DNA of 64,000 nt from Ensifer sp. LC163 (GCF_001695855.1 NZ_MBSS01000001.1:434001-498000); one strand, 5' to 3'; positions 35,567-44,368 are shown, counted from the first letter of the stretch. The notes: a model not told the origin generated them from the sequence alone. Translations and numbers: made by a program.

Positions 35567-36433
35567 ATGCCCGCGGCAACGAACACGAAGAGAAACCTGG
35601 TGACGGCAGCGCTGGTGGCGCCGGCGGCGGCATGGCTGATGATCTTTCTCGTCCTGCCGTTCATCGCCATGCTGGTCTTCGCCTTCGGCGAGCGCGCGCC
35701 GGAAGGAGGCTATCAGGCGGCCTTCACCTTCGCCCAGTTCGCGAGGCTCCCGACACGCGCGGCTGCCTTCTGGAACACGCTGGTGCTGGCGCCGGTCGGC
35801 GCGCTGCTCTGCCTGCTGGTCGCCTACCCCGTCGCCTATTACCTCGCCGTCAAGGCGGACCCACGCTACCGCCTGATCCTCGTGTCGCTGGTCGTGGTGC
35901 CCTTCTGGACGAGCCTGCTCGTTCGTACCTATGCCTGGATGTATATCCTCGGCTCGCGCGGCATCCCGAACCTGTTGTCGATGGTCGGTTTTGAGGATGT
36001 GCGCCTGCTCAATACGCCGGGCGCCGTGCTGCTCGGCATCGTCTATGGCTACCTGCCGCTGATGATCATGCCGATCTATGTCAGCCTCGAAAAGCTCGAT
36101 CGGCGTCTGCTCGAAGCTTCCGCCGATCTTGGCGCCAGGCCGGTCTCGACCTTCTTCGGTGTCACACTGCCGCTGTCGCTCCCGGGCGTCATGACCGGCG
36201 TCGCGCTCGTCACCATCCTGCTGCTCGGCGAGTACTTGATCCCGCAGCTGCTGGGCGGCGGCAAGGTGTTCTTCATCGGCAACGCGCTGGTCGATCTCTT
36301 CCTGCAATCGAGAAACTGGCCCTTCGGCTCGGCGATCGCCGTGACGCTGGTGGCCGTCGTCGTGGTGATCCTGATGGTAGCGATGCGCATCGCCTTCAAA
36401 GTCGCCGGCACAAGACAGGTGGATCTCGTCTGA
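35567..36433 (+). CDS. ABC transporter permease (PotB-like)
   Basis: A 288-residue permease with about six hydrophobic helices and an EAA-type loop in RRLLEASADLGARPVSTFFGVTLPLS. It starts 34 bases after the RIME element; its stop shares bases with the next start (TGATG at 36431-36435). It pairs with the 36433 gene product and the 33088 ATPase. Confidence 0.88.
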   Translation: MPAATNTKRNLVTAALVAPAAAWLMIFLVLPFIAMLVFAFGERAPEGGYQAAFTFAQFARLPTRAAAFWNTLVLAPVGALLCLLVAYPVAYYLAVKADPRYRLILVSLVVVPFWTSLLVRTYAWMYILGSRGIPNLLSMVGFEDVRLLNTPGAVLLGIVYGYLPLMIMPIYVSLEKLDRRLLEASADLGARPVSTFFGVTLPLSLPGVMTGVALVTILLLGEYLIPQLLGGGKVFFIGNALVDLFLQSRNWPFGSAIAVTLVAVVVVILMVAMRIAFKVAGTRQVDLV

Positions 36434-37251
36434 TGCGCGCCTTCATCTCCTCGGTCTATCTCTTCCTCTACGCACCGATCGCGCTGGTCGTCTTGTTCTC
36501 GTTCAATGCCGGACGCAGCGCCAGCGAGTTCACCGGCTTTTCGACCGCCTGGTACGGCAAGGCGCTGAGCAATACCTTCCTGGTCTCGGCCCTGCAGAAC
36601 AGCCTGATGATCGCCTTTACCAGCGCCACCCTCGCCGCGATCTTCGGCACCATGGCCGCGCTCGGCATGGAGCGGCTTGCCCCGCGCAACCGGGCGATCT
36701 TCGACGCGCTCTTTGCCGCGGCCATCGTCGTGCCCGGCGTCGTCATCGGCATCGCCACGCTCGTCGCCCTTGTTGCCGTCTTCTCCTTCGTCAATCCGGC
36801 GCTGACGGCGATCTGGCCGGGCGACCAGCCGCCACAGCTCGGGCTCGGCTATGGCTCGATCATCGCCGCCCACGGCCTGTTCTCGATGGCGCTCGTCACC
36901 ATGATCGTCAAGGCGCGCATCGCCAGCCTCGGGCGTGATATCGTCGAGGCATCGAGCGACCTCTATGCGACGCCGCTCACCACCTTCCGGCTGATCGTGC
37001 TGCCGCAGATCCTGCCGTCGATCCTCGCCGGCTTCCTCTTGGCCTTCACCTTCTCCTTCGACGATTTCATCATCGCCTTCTTCGTCGCCGGCTCGAAGAC
37101 GACGCTGCCGATCTACGTCTTCGCCTCGATCCGCCGCGGCGTCACGCCGGAGATCAACGCGATCGCGACGCTGGTGCTCGTCGCCTCGCTGCTTCTGATC
37201 CTGACTGCCCGCATCCTGATGCGGGAAAAGAAAACGAAATCCGGGGAGTGA
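36433..37251 (+). CDS. ABC transporter permease (PotC-like)
   Basis: A 272-residue permease, about six helices, EAA loop in DIVEASSDLYATPLTTFRLIVLPQIL and the SFDDFIIAFFVAG segment typical of PotC. It is translationally coupled to the preceding permease. The SDR gene begins 4 bases after its stop. Confidence 0.88.
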   Translation: MRAFISSVYLFLYAPIALVVLFSFNAGRSASEFTGFSTAWYGKALSNTFLVSALQNSLMIAFTSATLAAIFGTMAALGMERLAPRNRAIFDALFAAAIVVPGVVIGIATLVALVAVFSFVNPALTAIWPGDQPPQLGLGYGSIIAAHGLFSMALVTMIVKARIASLGRDIVEASSDLYATPLTTFRLIVLPQILPSILAGFLLAFTFSFDDFIIAFFVAGSKTTLPIYVFASIRRGVTPEINAIATLVLVASLLLILTARILMREKKTKSGE

Positions 37252-37255
37252 ACAG

Positions 37256-38017
37256 ATGATCCTGAAAGACCGGGTCGCGATCGTGACCGGAGCGGGCTCC
37301 GGGATCGGTCAGGCGGGCGCCGCCATCATGGCGCGCGAGGGCGCCCATGTCGTCGTCGTCGACCGCAGCCCCGAGGCGGGCAGCCTGACCGCCGACACCA
37401 TTCGCGCCATGGGCGGCAAGGCCGAAGCCGTCACCTTCGACGTCACCGACGACGGAGCACTTGCAGACGGCATCGCCGATATCCTCTATCGCCACGGCCG
37501 CATCGATATCCTGCACAACCACGCCGGCGCACAAGTTGCAGGCGATCTCGAAGAGGTCGAAGTCTCCGGCTTCGACCGTTCGTGGAACCTCAACGTGCGC
37601 GCCCATTTCATGGCCGCCCGCCTGGTCATGCCGTCGATGAAGGCGGCGCGGCGCGGCGTCATCGTCAATACCTCGTCATCATCAGGTGTGCTCTACGACC
37701 GCGAGATGATCGCCTATACGACGACAAAACATGCGGTCATTGCCATGACCAAGCAGATGGCCGGCGACTACGCCCAGTATGGCATCCGCGTCAACGCGCT
37801 CTGCCCCGGCTGGGTCGATACGCCCTTCAACGAGCCCTTCATCGCCCAGATGGGCGGCCGCGGCGCGATCGAGGCCTATATCCGCGAAAAGGTGCCGCTC
37901 GGCCGCTGGGCTAGCGTCGACGAAATCGCCGAGTCGATCCTCTTCCTCGTCTCGGACCGCTCGTCCTACATGACCGGCCAGATCCTGGTGGTGGATGGCG
38001 GCGAGACGGTCGTTTGA
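37256..38017 (+). CDS. short-chain dehydrogenase/reductase
   Basis: A 253-residue classical SDR. Cofactor motif TGAGSGIG (residues 10-17) with an Asp after the second strand (VVDRS), suggesting NAD preference; catalytic Ser in NTSSSSG, YTTTK for Tyr and Lys, and PGWVDTPF after the active site. It is the last gene of the LuxR-controlled ABC operon, so it probably oxidises the imported compound or an early product. Substrate unknown. Confidence 0.88.
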   Translation: MILKDRVAIVTGAGSGIGQAGAAIMAREGAHVVVVDRSPEAGSLTADTIRAMGGKAEAVTFDVTDDGALADGIADILYRHGRIDILHNHAGAQVAGDLEEVEVSGFDRSWNLNVRAHFMAARLVMPSMKAARRGVIVNTSSSSGVLYDREMIAYTTTKHAVIAMTKQMAGDYAQYGIRVNALCPGWVDTPFNEPFIAQMGGRGAIEAYIREKVPLGRWASVDEIAESILFLVSDRSSYMTGQILVVDGGETVV

Positions 38018-38338
38018 TATTCAGGCGTGCAGGGCTGCAGCACATCCCGCCGCCTCAGTTTGGTGCGTGCCGTAGTCGGCCCGTAGCGGTCCCACCCCTC
38101 CTCATTCCTGTGCTCGTCACAGGTTGCCAGCCACGGCGCGCCCGCGCCGTGAATGACTGTTGCGGGACACGGGGCGAGCGAGTCTCCGGCGCCGCCGACG
38201 CGGCACCGCCGGCCTCCGTCAACTGTTCAGTTTGGGTGTCTAAAGGCGGGTGGAGGACCCAGAGCCAGCAAACGGTCTCTCACGACCAGGATCCCTGTGA
38301 CAGGCACATGGATGAGGGTCGGCGCGCAGCGAAGGCCG
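38018..38338. repeat. gene-free interval with an imperfect 23-bp inverted repeat pair
   Basis: 321 bases with no gene between the SDR and the urocanase-like gene, which converge. An arm CTCATTCCTGTGC...CACAGG near 38100-38123 is mirrored by CCTGTGACAGGCAC...GATGAG near 38294-38316 with a few mismatches, giving a roughly 217-bp unit with terminal inverted repeats and no coding content. It resembles a non-autonomous repeat of rhizobial genomes. Confidence 0.5.
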
Positions 38339-39997
38339 TCACACTTTCACATGCCCGATGCCCTTGGCGGCGATCTCCTCGAAACTCTCGTCGTAACCGG
38401 CATCGGCATAACGGATGACGCCGAGCGCGGTGTCGTTGGTGAGCGCGTGGTCGAGCCGCTCGTCGGCAGCTTGCGTGCCGTCGGCAACCACCGTCACGCC
38501 GCAGCTCGTCATGTAGCCGGCATAGCCGCCGCCGCCCGAATGCACGACGACGAGGTCGGCCATCGATGAGCACAGCAGCATGGCGTCGAGCAGCGGCCAG
38601 TCGGCGATGGCGTCGGATCCGTCCTTCATCCGCTCGGTCATGATGTTGGGGTGCGCCATGGCGCCGGCATCGAGGTGGTCGCGCGAAAAGGCGACCGGCC
38701 CCTTGAGCGCGCCTGAGGCCACCAGTTCGTTGACGCGGCGGGCAAGCGCCGTGCGCTCGCCATGCCCAAGCCAGGCGATGCGCGCCGGCAGGCCCTCGAA
38801 GGGAATATGCTCACGCGCGAGCTTGATCCAGTTGGTGACGATCCGGTTGTCCGGGAACATTTCCAAGAGCAGGTCGTCGATGCGGGCGATGTCGCTCTCC
38901 TCGCCGGACAGCGCCATCCAGCGGAACGGCCCGATGGCCCGGGCAAAGAGCGGGCGCAGATAGGCCTCGGTGAAGATCGGAATGTCGAAGGCGTTGGCGA
39001 CGCCGCCCTCGCGCGCCTGGGTGCGGATGAGGTTGCCGTTGTCGAAGACTTCCGCGCCTTGTCTCTGGAAGTCGAGCATCGCCGTCACATGCTCGACGAT
39101 CGAGGCGCGGCTTGCGGCCATCAACTGCCCCTGGCCGTCGTCGCGCAGCGATTTCACCTGATCGACCGTCATGCCCTTCGGCACATAGCCGTAGACGAGA
39201 TCGTGGGTCGAGGTCTGGTCGGTCACCACGTCGGGCACGATGCCGCGCCGGGCGATTTCCGGGTAGATTTCCGCCGCATTGCCGACGAGGCCGACGGAGA
39301 GCGCGCGCTTGTCCTTCACCGCCGCATCGATCATCGCAAGCGCCGTATCCAGATCCGGCGCAATCTCCTGGAGATAGCCGACTTGCTGGCGCTTCTTCGC
39401 CCGCTCCGGGTCGATGTCGACGCAGAGGATAGCGGCCCCGGCCATCCGTCCGGCAAGCGGCTGCGCCCCCCCCATGCCGCCGAGCCCGGCCGTCAGCACG
39501 AAGCGGCCGGAGAGATCACCGCCGAAGCGCCGCTCGGCGATGCGCATAAAGATTTCGTAGGTGCCCTGGATCACCCCTTGGCTGCCGATATATTGCCAGG
39601 CGCCGGCCGTGAGCCCGCCCCAGCAGATCAGCCCCTTGCGCTGCAGCTCGTAGAAGACCTCGGCCTTGGCCCATTGGCCGACGATGTTGCAATTGGCCAT
39701 GATCACCAGCGGCGCTTTGGCATGAGTCTTCAAGAGCCCGACCGGCTTGCCCGACTGGATGATCAGCGTCTGGTCCTCGTCCATCTCGATCAGCGCCTTG
39801 ACGATGGCGCGGTGGGCCGGCCAGTTGCGCGCCGCCTTGCCGAGTGCCGCATAGACGACGAGATTGTCCGGGTCCTCGCCGACGGAAAGTACGTTTTCCA
39901 ACAGCCGCAGCAAGGCTTCCTGCCGCCAGCCCTTGGCACGCAGCTCCGGCCCGCCGGGGATCGGGAAGTCAGGATGACGGGGATTGGCCTTGGGCAT
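38339..39997 (-). CDS. urocanase-family hydratase (candidate thiourocanate hydratase)
   Basis: A 552-residue urocanase homologue. The NAD-binding core TAGLGGMGGAQPLA and the QSGKPVG, DHLDAG and DGSDA blocks are conserved, so the fold and the bound NAD are safe. Where HutU has HHGGGVGMGFSQHSG this protein has VHSGGGGYAGYMTSCG. HutU YGGIGRAARNW becomes YAALGKAARNW, and MYGQMTAGSW becomes CWGGLTAGAW. These changes cluster in the imidazole-binding regions, so I favour a modified substrate such as thiourocanate or a methylated urocanate. Adding water gives an imidazolone-type propionate. It is the last gene of the minus-strand block; no hutI, hutF or hutG lies nearby. Confidence 0.82.
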   Translation of the reverse strand: MPKANPRHPDFPIPGGPELRAKGWRQEALLRLLENVLSVGEDPDNLVVYAALGKAARNWPAHRAIVKALIEMDEDQTLIIQSGKPVGLLKTHAKAPLVIMANCNIVGQWAKAEVFYELQRKGLICWGGLTAGAWQYIGSQGVIQGTYEIFMRIAERRFGGDLSGRFVLTAGLGGMGGAQPLAGRMAGAAILCVDIDPERAKKRQQVGYLQEIAPDLDTALAMIDAAVKDKRALSVGLVGNAAEIYPEIARRGIVPDVVTDQTSTHDLVYGYVPKGMTVDQVKSLRDDGQGQLMAASRASIVEHVTAMLDFQRQGAEVFDNGNLIRTQAREGGVANAFDIPIFTEAYLRPLFARAIGPFRWMALSGEESDIARIDDLLLEMFPDNRIVTNWIKLAREHIPFEGLPARIAWLGHGERTALARRVNELVASGALKGPVAFSRDHLDAGAMAHPNIMTERMKDGSDAIADWPLLDAMLLCSSMADLVVVHSGGGGYAGYMTSCGVTVVADGTQAADERLDHALTNDTALGVIRYADAGYDESFEEIAAKGIGHVKV

Positions 39998-40035
39998 CGT
40001 CTTGTTCCTCTTCGTTGTCCCAGCGAGAGGTGGCT

Positions 40036-40234
40036 GCCCCTCACCCTAACCCTCTCCCCGCAAGCGGGGAGAGGGGATGGCTTAGTGCTTGTGGCGAGCG
40101 CCGCATGCGATCTCCACCGCTCTGCTTTCTTCCATCCTCGGAGAGAGAATGGTGCACCGACTGCCGCACCGCTACATGCAAAGGCGGTCTCGTCCCCTCT
40201 CCCCGCCCGCGGGGAGAGGGTTAGGCTGAGGGGC
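40036..40234. repeat. RIME-like composite repeat
   Basis: Left palindrome CCTCTCCCCGC/GCGGGGAGAGG (about 40050-40075) and right palindrome CCCTCTCCCCGCCCGCGGGG (about 40196-40219), bounded by CCCCTCACCCTAA and TTAGGCTGAGGGG. It separates the urocanase-like gene from the TfoX-like gene. Confidence 0.78.
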
Positions 40235-40260
40235 AAGACATCGCTCGCCCGTTCTCTCAT

Positions 40261-40590
40261 TCACTTCGGCGGCAACGTCTCGATGAAGGCGAGCGCCGCA
40301 TCGATGAGCCGCTTGCGCAAGCCGTCGTCGCCATAGGCGTCTGCCCCCGCGCGCACCCACCCGTGCATCGCCCGCCCGTTCATCACCATCAGCTCGATAT
40401 CGGGCAGTGCCAGCGCCCAGCCGTCATTGCCCTTGCCGAGCCGCACCAGCAGCGAGCCCTCGCGGGCACCACAGATCAGATTGCCGTTGAGCAGAAACGC
40501 CCAGCCGCCGAACATGGCCTTTTCCGACAGTCCGGATCGGTTGCCGAGCTCTTCCCGGATCAGCTCTTCCAGTCCTGCATCGCGTGCCAT
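40261..40590 (-). CDS. TfoX/Sxy N-terminal-domain protein
   Basis: A 109-residue single-domain protein with the TfoX_N pattern (KAMFGGWAFLLNGNLICGA, LLVRLGK, MNGRAMHGWVRA). Full-length TfoX/Sxy activates competence genes, but stand-alone N-domains are common in Rhizobiales with unknown role. ATG 40590 follows GGGAGAAAGG; an in-frame extension to 40698 lies inside the DUF917 gene. It sits 13 bases after the DUF917 stop and is flanked downstream by a RIME element, so it looks like a passenger in the catabolic cluster. Confidence 0.82.
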   Translation of the reverse strand: MARDAGLEELIREELGNRSGLSEKAMFGGWAFLLNGNLICGAREGSLLVRLGKGNDGWALALPDIELMVMNGRAMHGWVRAGADAYGDDGLRKRLIDAALAFIETLPPK

Positions 40591-40603
40591 GACCTTTCTC
40601 CCA

Positions 40604-41701
40604 TCATTGCCGCTCAGCGAGCGCGTAGCGGGCAAGCTCAATACCCATCGCCTTTTCCACCGAGGGGTAGACGCTCGGGTCGAGCACGCTGGAGGCAAGC
40701 GGGATCACCGTCTTCGGCACATGCAGCACGAAGATCTTCATGCCGACCTGCAGTTGGCCGACGCTCAAGGGTTCCCCCTCCGGCGAAAGCGTGGTGATGA
40801 CGTCGGGGAAGGTGGCGAGCCTCTCACCTTCCGCAGAGTCAACCGCCATGTATTCGTTCATCACGCGCAATATCGTTGAGTCAGCGCCCTTCCCCAGCGT
40901 CACCGTGCCGATGTCGAAAGCTTCCTTGGTGTAGACGACCGACTTGTCGGTGATCACGCCTTCGGCGAGCAGCGCGCCATTGGTCGTCTTGACGATCGCG
41001 TCGATGATGGCGCTGCCACCCTTGGCTTCGGCGGCAATGATCGCCTCGCCCAGCTTGAGCGCCAGCGAGATGCCGCCGAGTGCCGCATTGTCCCTAACGT
41101 AGGAGGCGCGCACCGGATTGCGGCAGGAGGCGATGAAGCCGCCGGACATGTCGGAGGCCGTGCGCAGGATCGGCGAGACCTTGGCGGTCGCGCCGCGCAC
41201 CACCAGCTCGATATAGCGGTTCTCCTCGCGGTTGCCCCCGACGGCCGTCTGGATCATCCGCTCGGGCGAGCCGGCAAGGCCGATCGAGCCCATGTCGCCG
41301 GTCGGATGCGCCCGGATGTCGCCGACGGCATCGACCACCTTGGTGCCGAGGATTGCCGATGGCAGCCAGCCGTTGAGCGTCGAGGACTTGCCGTTCTGGC
41401 CGATGATCAGGCCCGAGAGCTTCTCGCCGAGCGCCTCCTGCAGCAATTGCACCGCCTTGACGTAATCGACGCCGCGCATCTCCCAGGGTGTGGTCGAGGC
41501 CGGTGCGCCGATGGCCGCCGCCGTCGCCACCCAGTCGTTGGCGTCGAGTTCGTCGATCGACACCAGCTCCGGCTTGCCGATCGAGACCGCGGCATAGCCG
41601 AGCATGCGGCCGTGATCGGCCCAGCCGCCGCCGCCGGCTGCATAGACGGAACCGCCCTTGACCGCAGCCTCGACATCCTTTTCCGTCAATATCCGGCCCA
41701 T
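40604..41701 (-). CDS. DUF917 protein (S-methyl-thiohydantoin desulfurase-like)
   Basis: A 365-residue DUF917 protein. From memory, the Pfam domains of this family now carry names referring to S-methyl-thiohydantoin desulfurase. Recognisable features are the N-terminal GGSVYAAGGGGWADHGRMLGYAAV with Gly-rich turn and Asp-His, the TPWEMRG segment, IIGQNGKSSTLNGWLPS and the AHPTGDMGSIGLAGSP block. In an ergothioneine pathway this enzyme would strip sulfur from 2-thioxo-imidazolidinone propionate, giving hydantoin-5-propionate. It is 1 base from the M20 gene, so it shares its transcript. The family call is firm, the reaction is inferred. Confidence 0.78.
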   Translation of the reverse strand: MGRILTEKDVEAAVKGGSVYAAGGGGWADHGRMLGYAAVSIGKPELVSIDELDANDWVATAAAIGAPASTTPWEMRGVDYVKAVQLLQEALGEKLSGLIIGQNGKSSTLNGWLPSAILGTKVVDAVGDIRAHPTGDMGSIGLAGSPERMIQTAVGGNREENRYIELVVRGATAKVSPILRTASDMSGGFIASCRNPVRASYVRDNAALGGISLALKLGEAIIAAEAKGGSAIIDAIVKTTNGALLAEGVITDKSVVYTKEAFDIGTVTLGKGADSTILRVMNEYMAVDSAEGERLATFPDVITTLSPEGEPLSVGQLQVGMKIFVLHVPKTVIPLASSVLDPSVYPSVEKAMGIELARYALAERQ

Positions 41702-41702
41702 C

Positions 41703-42974
41703 TCAAACCTTCTCCTGCAATCGTTTATCGAGCCTCTTCACCGCATCGAAGAGAACGGCGGCGCCAAGCGCGATATCATCGTTTTCCGCCCATTCTTCCG
41801 GCGCATGCGAGCGTCCGCCGAGGCACGGAATGAAGATCATCGCCGAGCGGGTGATGCGCCCCATCCAGGCGGTATCGTGCCCGGCGCCGGAGGCCATGCG
41901 CCGATGTTTCGCGCCGATCTCCACGCAGCTTTCTTCGAGCGTCGAAAGCAAGAGCGCGTCGCCCGGCGTCGGATGGTTGTCGGAGAGAACATTGGCGGGC
42001 GCGATGGTTACGCCGGCTTCGCCGGCAACCCGCTCGGCAAGCGCACCCAGCTCGGCGATGAACCGCTCCATCTGCGGCCGCAGCTCGGCACGGGCATCGA
42101 TCAGCAGCCGCGCCCGCGACGGCACGACATTGGCCGCGTTCGGTTCGATCGAGAATTCGCCGACCGTCGCCGTGAAATGCCCCTCGCCCTTGGAAAATTC
42201 CGTCGCCAGCGTCTCGATCGCCAGCACCAGCCGGGAGGCGGCGACCAGCGCGTCGCGCCGATGGCCCATCGGCGTGGTGCCGGCATGGTCCGCCTGGCCT
42301 TCGACGATGATCTCGATGCGGGTGATGCCGGAGATCGCTGTGACGACACCGATATCCAGGCGCCCGGTCTCCAGCACCGGCCCCTGCTCGATATGCAGTT
42401 CCAGAAACGCCTTGATGTCGGAGCGCTTGAGCGCCGACAGCCGCGACGGATCGCCGCCAGCCTCGACGATACCCTGCCGCAGGCTGAGCTCACCCTGCAC
42501 CCGGCTCAGCCAGCCATCCGGCAGGATGCCCGCCATGCCGCGGCTGCCGACGCAGGAAACGCCGAAGATCGACACTTCCTCGGCGAGGAAGTCGACGATC
42601 TCCAGGTCGTGATCGAGTTCGATGCCGGCATCCGAAAGCGCGCGCGCCACTTCAAGCGCGGCGGCGACGCCGGCAATGCCGTCGAAGCGGCCGCCCTCCG
42701 GCACCGTGTCGGAATGGGAGCCGAGCATCAGCGTGCCAAGCGCCGACTTGCGCCCCTTGCGCCGGCCGATGAGATTGCCGGCGGCATCGATGCGCGTCTC
42801 CAGCCCCGCCGCACGGAAGCGACGGTCAAGGAACGCCCGACCTTCCAGGAACAGCGGCGTAAAAGCCCGGCGCGTATAGGGCCGGTCCGGCTCGGTGATG
42901 CCCGCAAGGCCGTTGACGATGCCGGCAATCCGGCTCGCATCCACGGGCAGATTGGTCTTGACGCTCGTGCTCAT
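41703..42974 (-). CDS. M20-family N-carbamoyl-amino-acid amidohydrolase / ureidohydrolase
   Basis: A 423-residue M20 peptidase-fold enzyme of the L-carbamoylase/allantoate amidohydrolase group. Metal ligands are visible: GSHSDTV, GRFDG, FLAEE, LHIEQGP and the late GRSHAPEE. The carbamoyl-binding Arg/Gln blocks (HAGTTPMGHRRDA, EPNAANVVPSRA) are present. It would convert N-carbamoyl-L-glutamate to glutamate, CO2 and ammonia at the end of a hydantoin-propionate route. ATG 42974 overlaps the hydantoinase-like stop by 4 bases, an arrangement typical of hydantoinase-carbamoylase pairs. Confidence 0.85.
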   Translation of the reverse strand: MSTSVKTNLPVDASRIAGIVNGLAGITEPDRPYTRRAFTPLFLEGRAFLDRRFRAAGLETRIDAAGNLIGRRKGRKSALGTLMLGSHSDTVPEGGRFDGIAGVAAALEVARALSDAGIELDHDLEIVDFLAEEVSIFGVSCVGSRGMAGILPDGWLSRVQGELSLRQGIVEAGGDPSRLSALKRSDIKAFLELHIEQGPVLETGRLDIGVVTAISGITRIEIIVEGQADHAGTTPMGHRRDALVAASRLVLAIETLATEFSKGEGHFTATVGEFSIEPNAANVVPSRARLLIDARAELRPQMERFIAELGALAERVAGEAGVTIAPANVLSDNHPTPGDALLLSTLEESCVEIGAKHRRMASGAGHDTAWMGRITRSAMIFIPCLGGRSHAPEEWAENDDIALGAAVLFDAVKRLDKRLQEKV

Positions 42975-44350
42975 CGGGCCTCCTGCAACGGCAACGTCTG
43001 GAGCGGGCGAACGAAGGCGCCAGTGCCGGGCTTCGCGACGACGGTGCGCCCGTCAAAGGCAGGCGCTCCGCGCAGATAGGTCGCCGACACCCGCCAGGGC
43101 AGTCTGATCCCGTTATAGGGCGACCATCCCACGACATTGTTACCGCTTTCGGCCGCGTCATAGGTGTAGGGCTCGGGCGTCATGACGATGATATCGGCGT
43201 CCTTTCCGGCCTCAAGCGCACCCTTTCGATGGTCGAGGCGGAAATGCCGTGCCGGGTTCAACGTCATCAGCTCGGCCGCCCGCGTCAACGGAATGCCGCG
43301 CTCAAGAGCGCCCTTGACGAACAGCGGCACCATCACCTCGAGGCCCGGCACGCCGGAGGCATTGGCGAGCATGTCAGGGTTGGTCTTGCGATCCTCCGAC
43401 CAGCTGACATGGTCTGTCGAAACCATCGTCACCGTGCCGTCGGCCACATGCCGCCAGAGCTTTTCCACCTCGGCGCGCGGACGGATCGGCGGATTGATCT
43501 TCGCCTTGCCGCCGAGCCGACGGACGTCGTTCTCCTCGTCAAGCGTCAGGTAGTGGATGCAGCATTCGATCGTCGCCGCGTGGCCCTGGGCCCGGTAAGC
43601 GGCGGCGATCTCATAGCCGCGTCCGAGCGAGCAATGCACGACATGCGCCGGGCACCCGGTCGAAGCACCCGTCTCGTAGATCTGGTTGGTCGCCAAAAGC
43701 TCGGTCAGCGGCGGCCGAGAAAGGCCGTGGGCACGATAGTCGGTAATGCCTGCGGCCCTGACCCTTTCGATCGCGCCGCGCACCGCCTCGTCATCCTCGT
43801 TATGCACCCCGGCGGTAAGCCCCGTCGGCGCAATCGCGCGAAAGCAATCCTCGAGCAGCGCTGCGGGAATGCGCGGAAAGCGTTTCGGGTCGGTGCCGAA
43901 GGTCGAGAACTTGAAGGCGGCGACACCGGCTTCGACCATTTCGACAATGCGGGCTGGCCCCTCCTCGGGGTCAACCGTGCCATAGAGGGCGAAATCGACG
44001 CGCGCCTGCGGGCTCGCATGCTCGACCTTGCGTGCGACTGCCTCGGCCGAGCAGACGAGATTGCCCTCGTCATAGGGCATGTCGACGATAACAGTCACGC
44101 CGCCGGCGGCGGCCGAACGGGTCGACCAGACGAAATCCTCCTGTTTCTTCTGCGACAGCGAATGCACCTGCGCATCGATGGCACCGGGCAGGATCATAGC
44201 GTTTCCAAGATCGTGGCGTTCACGGGCGGCAGGTGCCGCCCCCTGCCCGACATGCACGACCTTGCCGTCGCGCACGGCCACATGCCCGCCCTCGACGAGC
44301 CTGTGCGGGAGAACAACGGTGCCTTTCAGGACAAGATCGAAATCGGACAT
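42971..44350 (-). CDS. dihydropyrimidinase/hydantoinase-like cyclic amidohydrolase
   Basis: A 459-residue amidohydrolase-superfamily enzyme. The carboxylated Lys in AFKFSTFGT, His ligands in GVHNEDD and HVVHCSLGRG, and the Asp of STDHVSW are conserved. The usual N-terminal HxH reads Q61-V-H63 (DAQVHSLS), so one metal-binding His is Gln. A one-metal or altered binuclear centre is therefore expected. Proposed reaction: ring opening of hydantoin-5-propionate to N-carbamoylglutamate, fed by the DUF917 protein and drained by the M20 enzyme. It follows the ammonia-lyase-like gene by 18 bases. Allantoinase is the alternative, but no purine genes are nearby. Confidence 0.82.
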   Translation of the reverse strand: MSDFDLVLKGTVVLPHRLVEGGHVAVRDGKVVHVGQGAAPAARERHDLGNAMILPGAIDAQVHSLSQKKQEDFVWSTRSAAAGGVTVIVDMPYDEGNLVCSAEAVARKVEHASPQARVDFALYGTVDPEEGPARIVEMVEAGVAAFKFSTFGTDPKRFPRIPAALLEDCFRAIAPTGLTAGVHNEDDEAVRGAIERVRAAGITDYRAHGLSRPPLTELLATNQIYETGASTGCPAHVVHCSLGRGYEIAAAYRAQGHAATIECCIHYLTLDEENDVRRLGGKAKINPPIRPRAEVEKLWRHVADGTVTMVSTDHVSWSEDRKTNPDMLANASGVPGLEVMVPLFVKGALERGIPLTRAAELMTLNPARHFRLDHRKGALEAGKDADIIVMTPEPYTYDAAESGNNVVGWSPYNGIRLPWRVSATYLRGAPAFDGRTVVAKPGTGAFVRPLQTLPLQEAR

Positions 44351-44368
44351 CGTGTTCTCCTCGTTGAA

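Noticed and set aside
38099-38316. The inverted-repeat unit as an insertion sequence.
   Set aside because: Too short and without any transposase frame; kept as a possible non-autonomous repeat only.
40036-40234. The CCCTCTCCCCGC repeats as a CRISPR array.
   Set aside because: Only two inverted (not direct) arms per site, irregular spacing, no spacers of uniform length and no cas genes.
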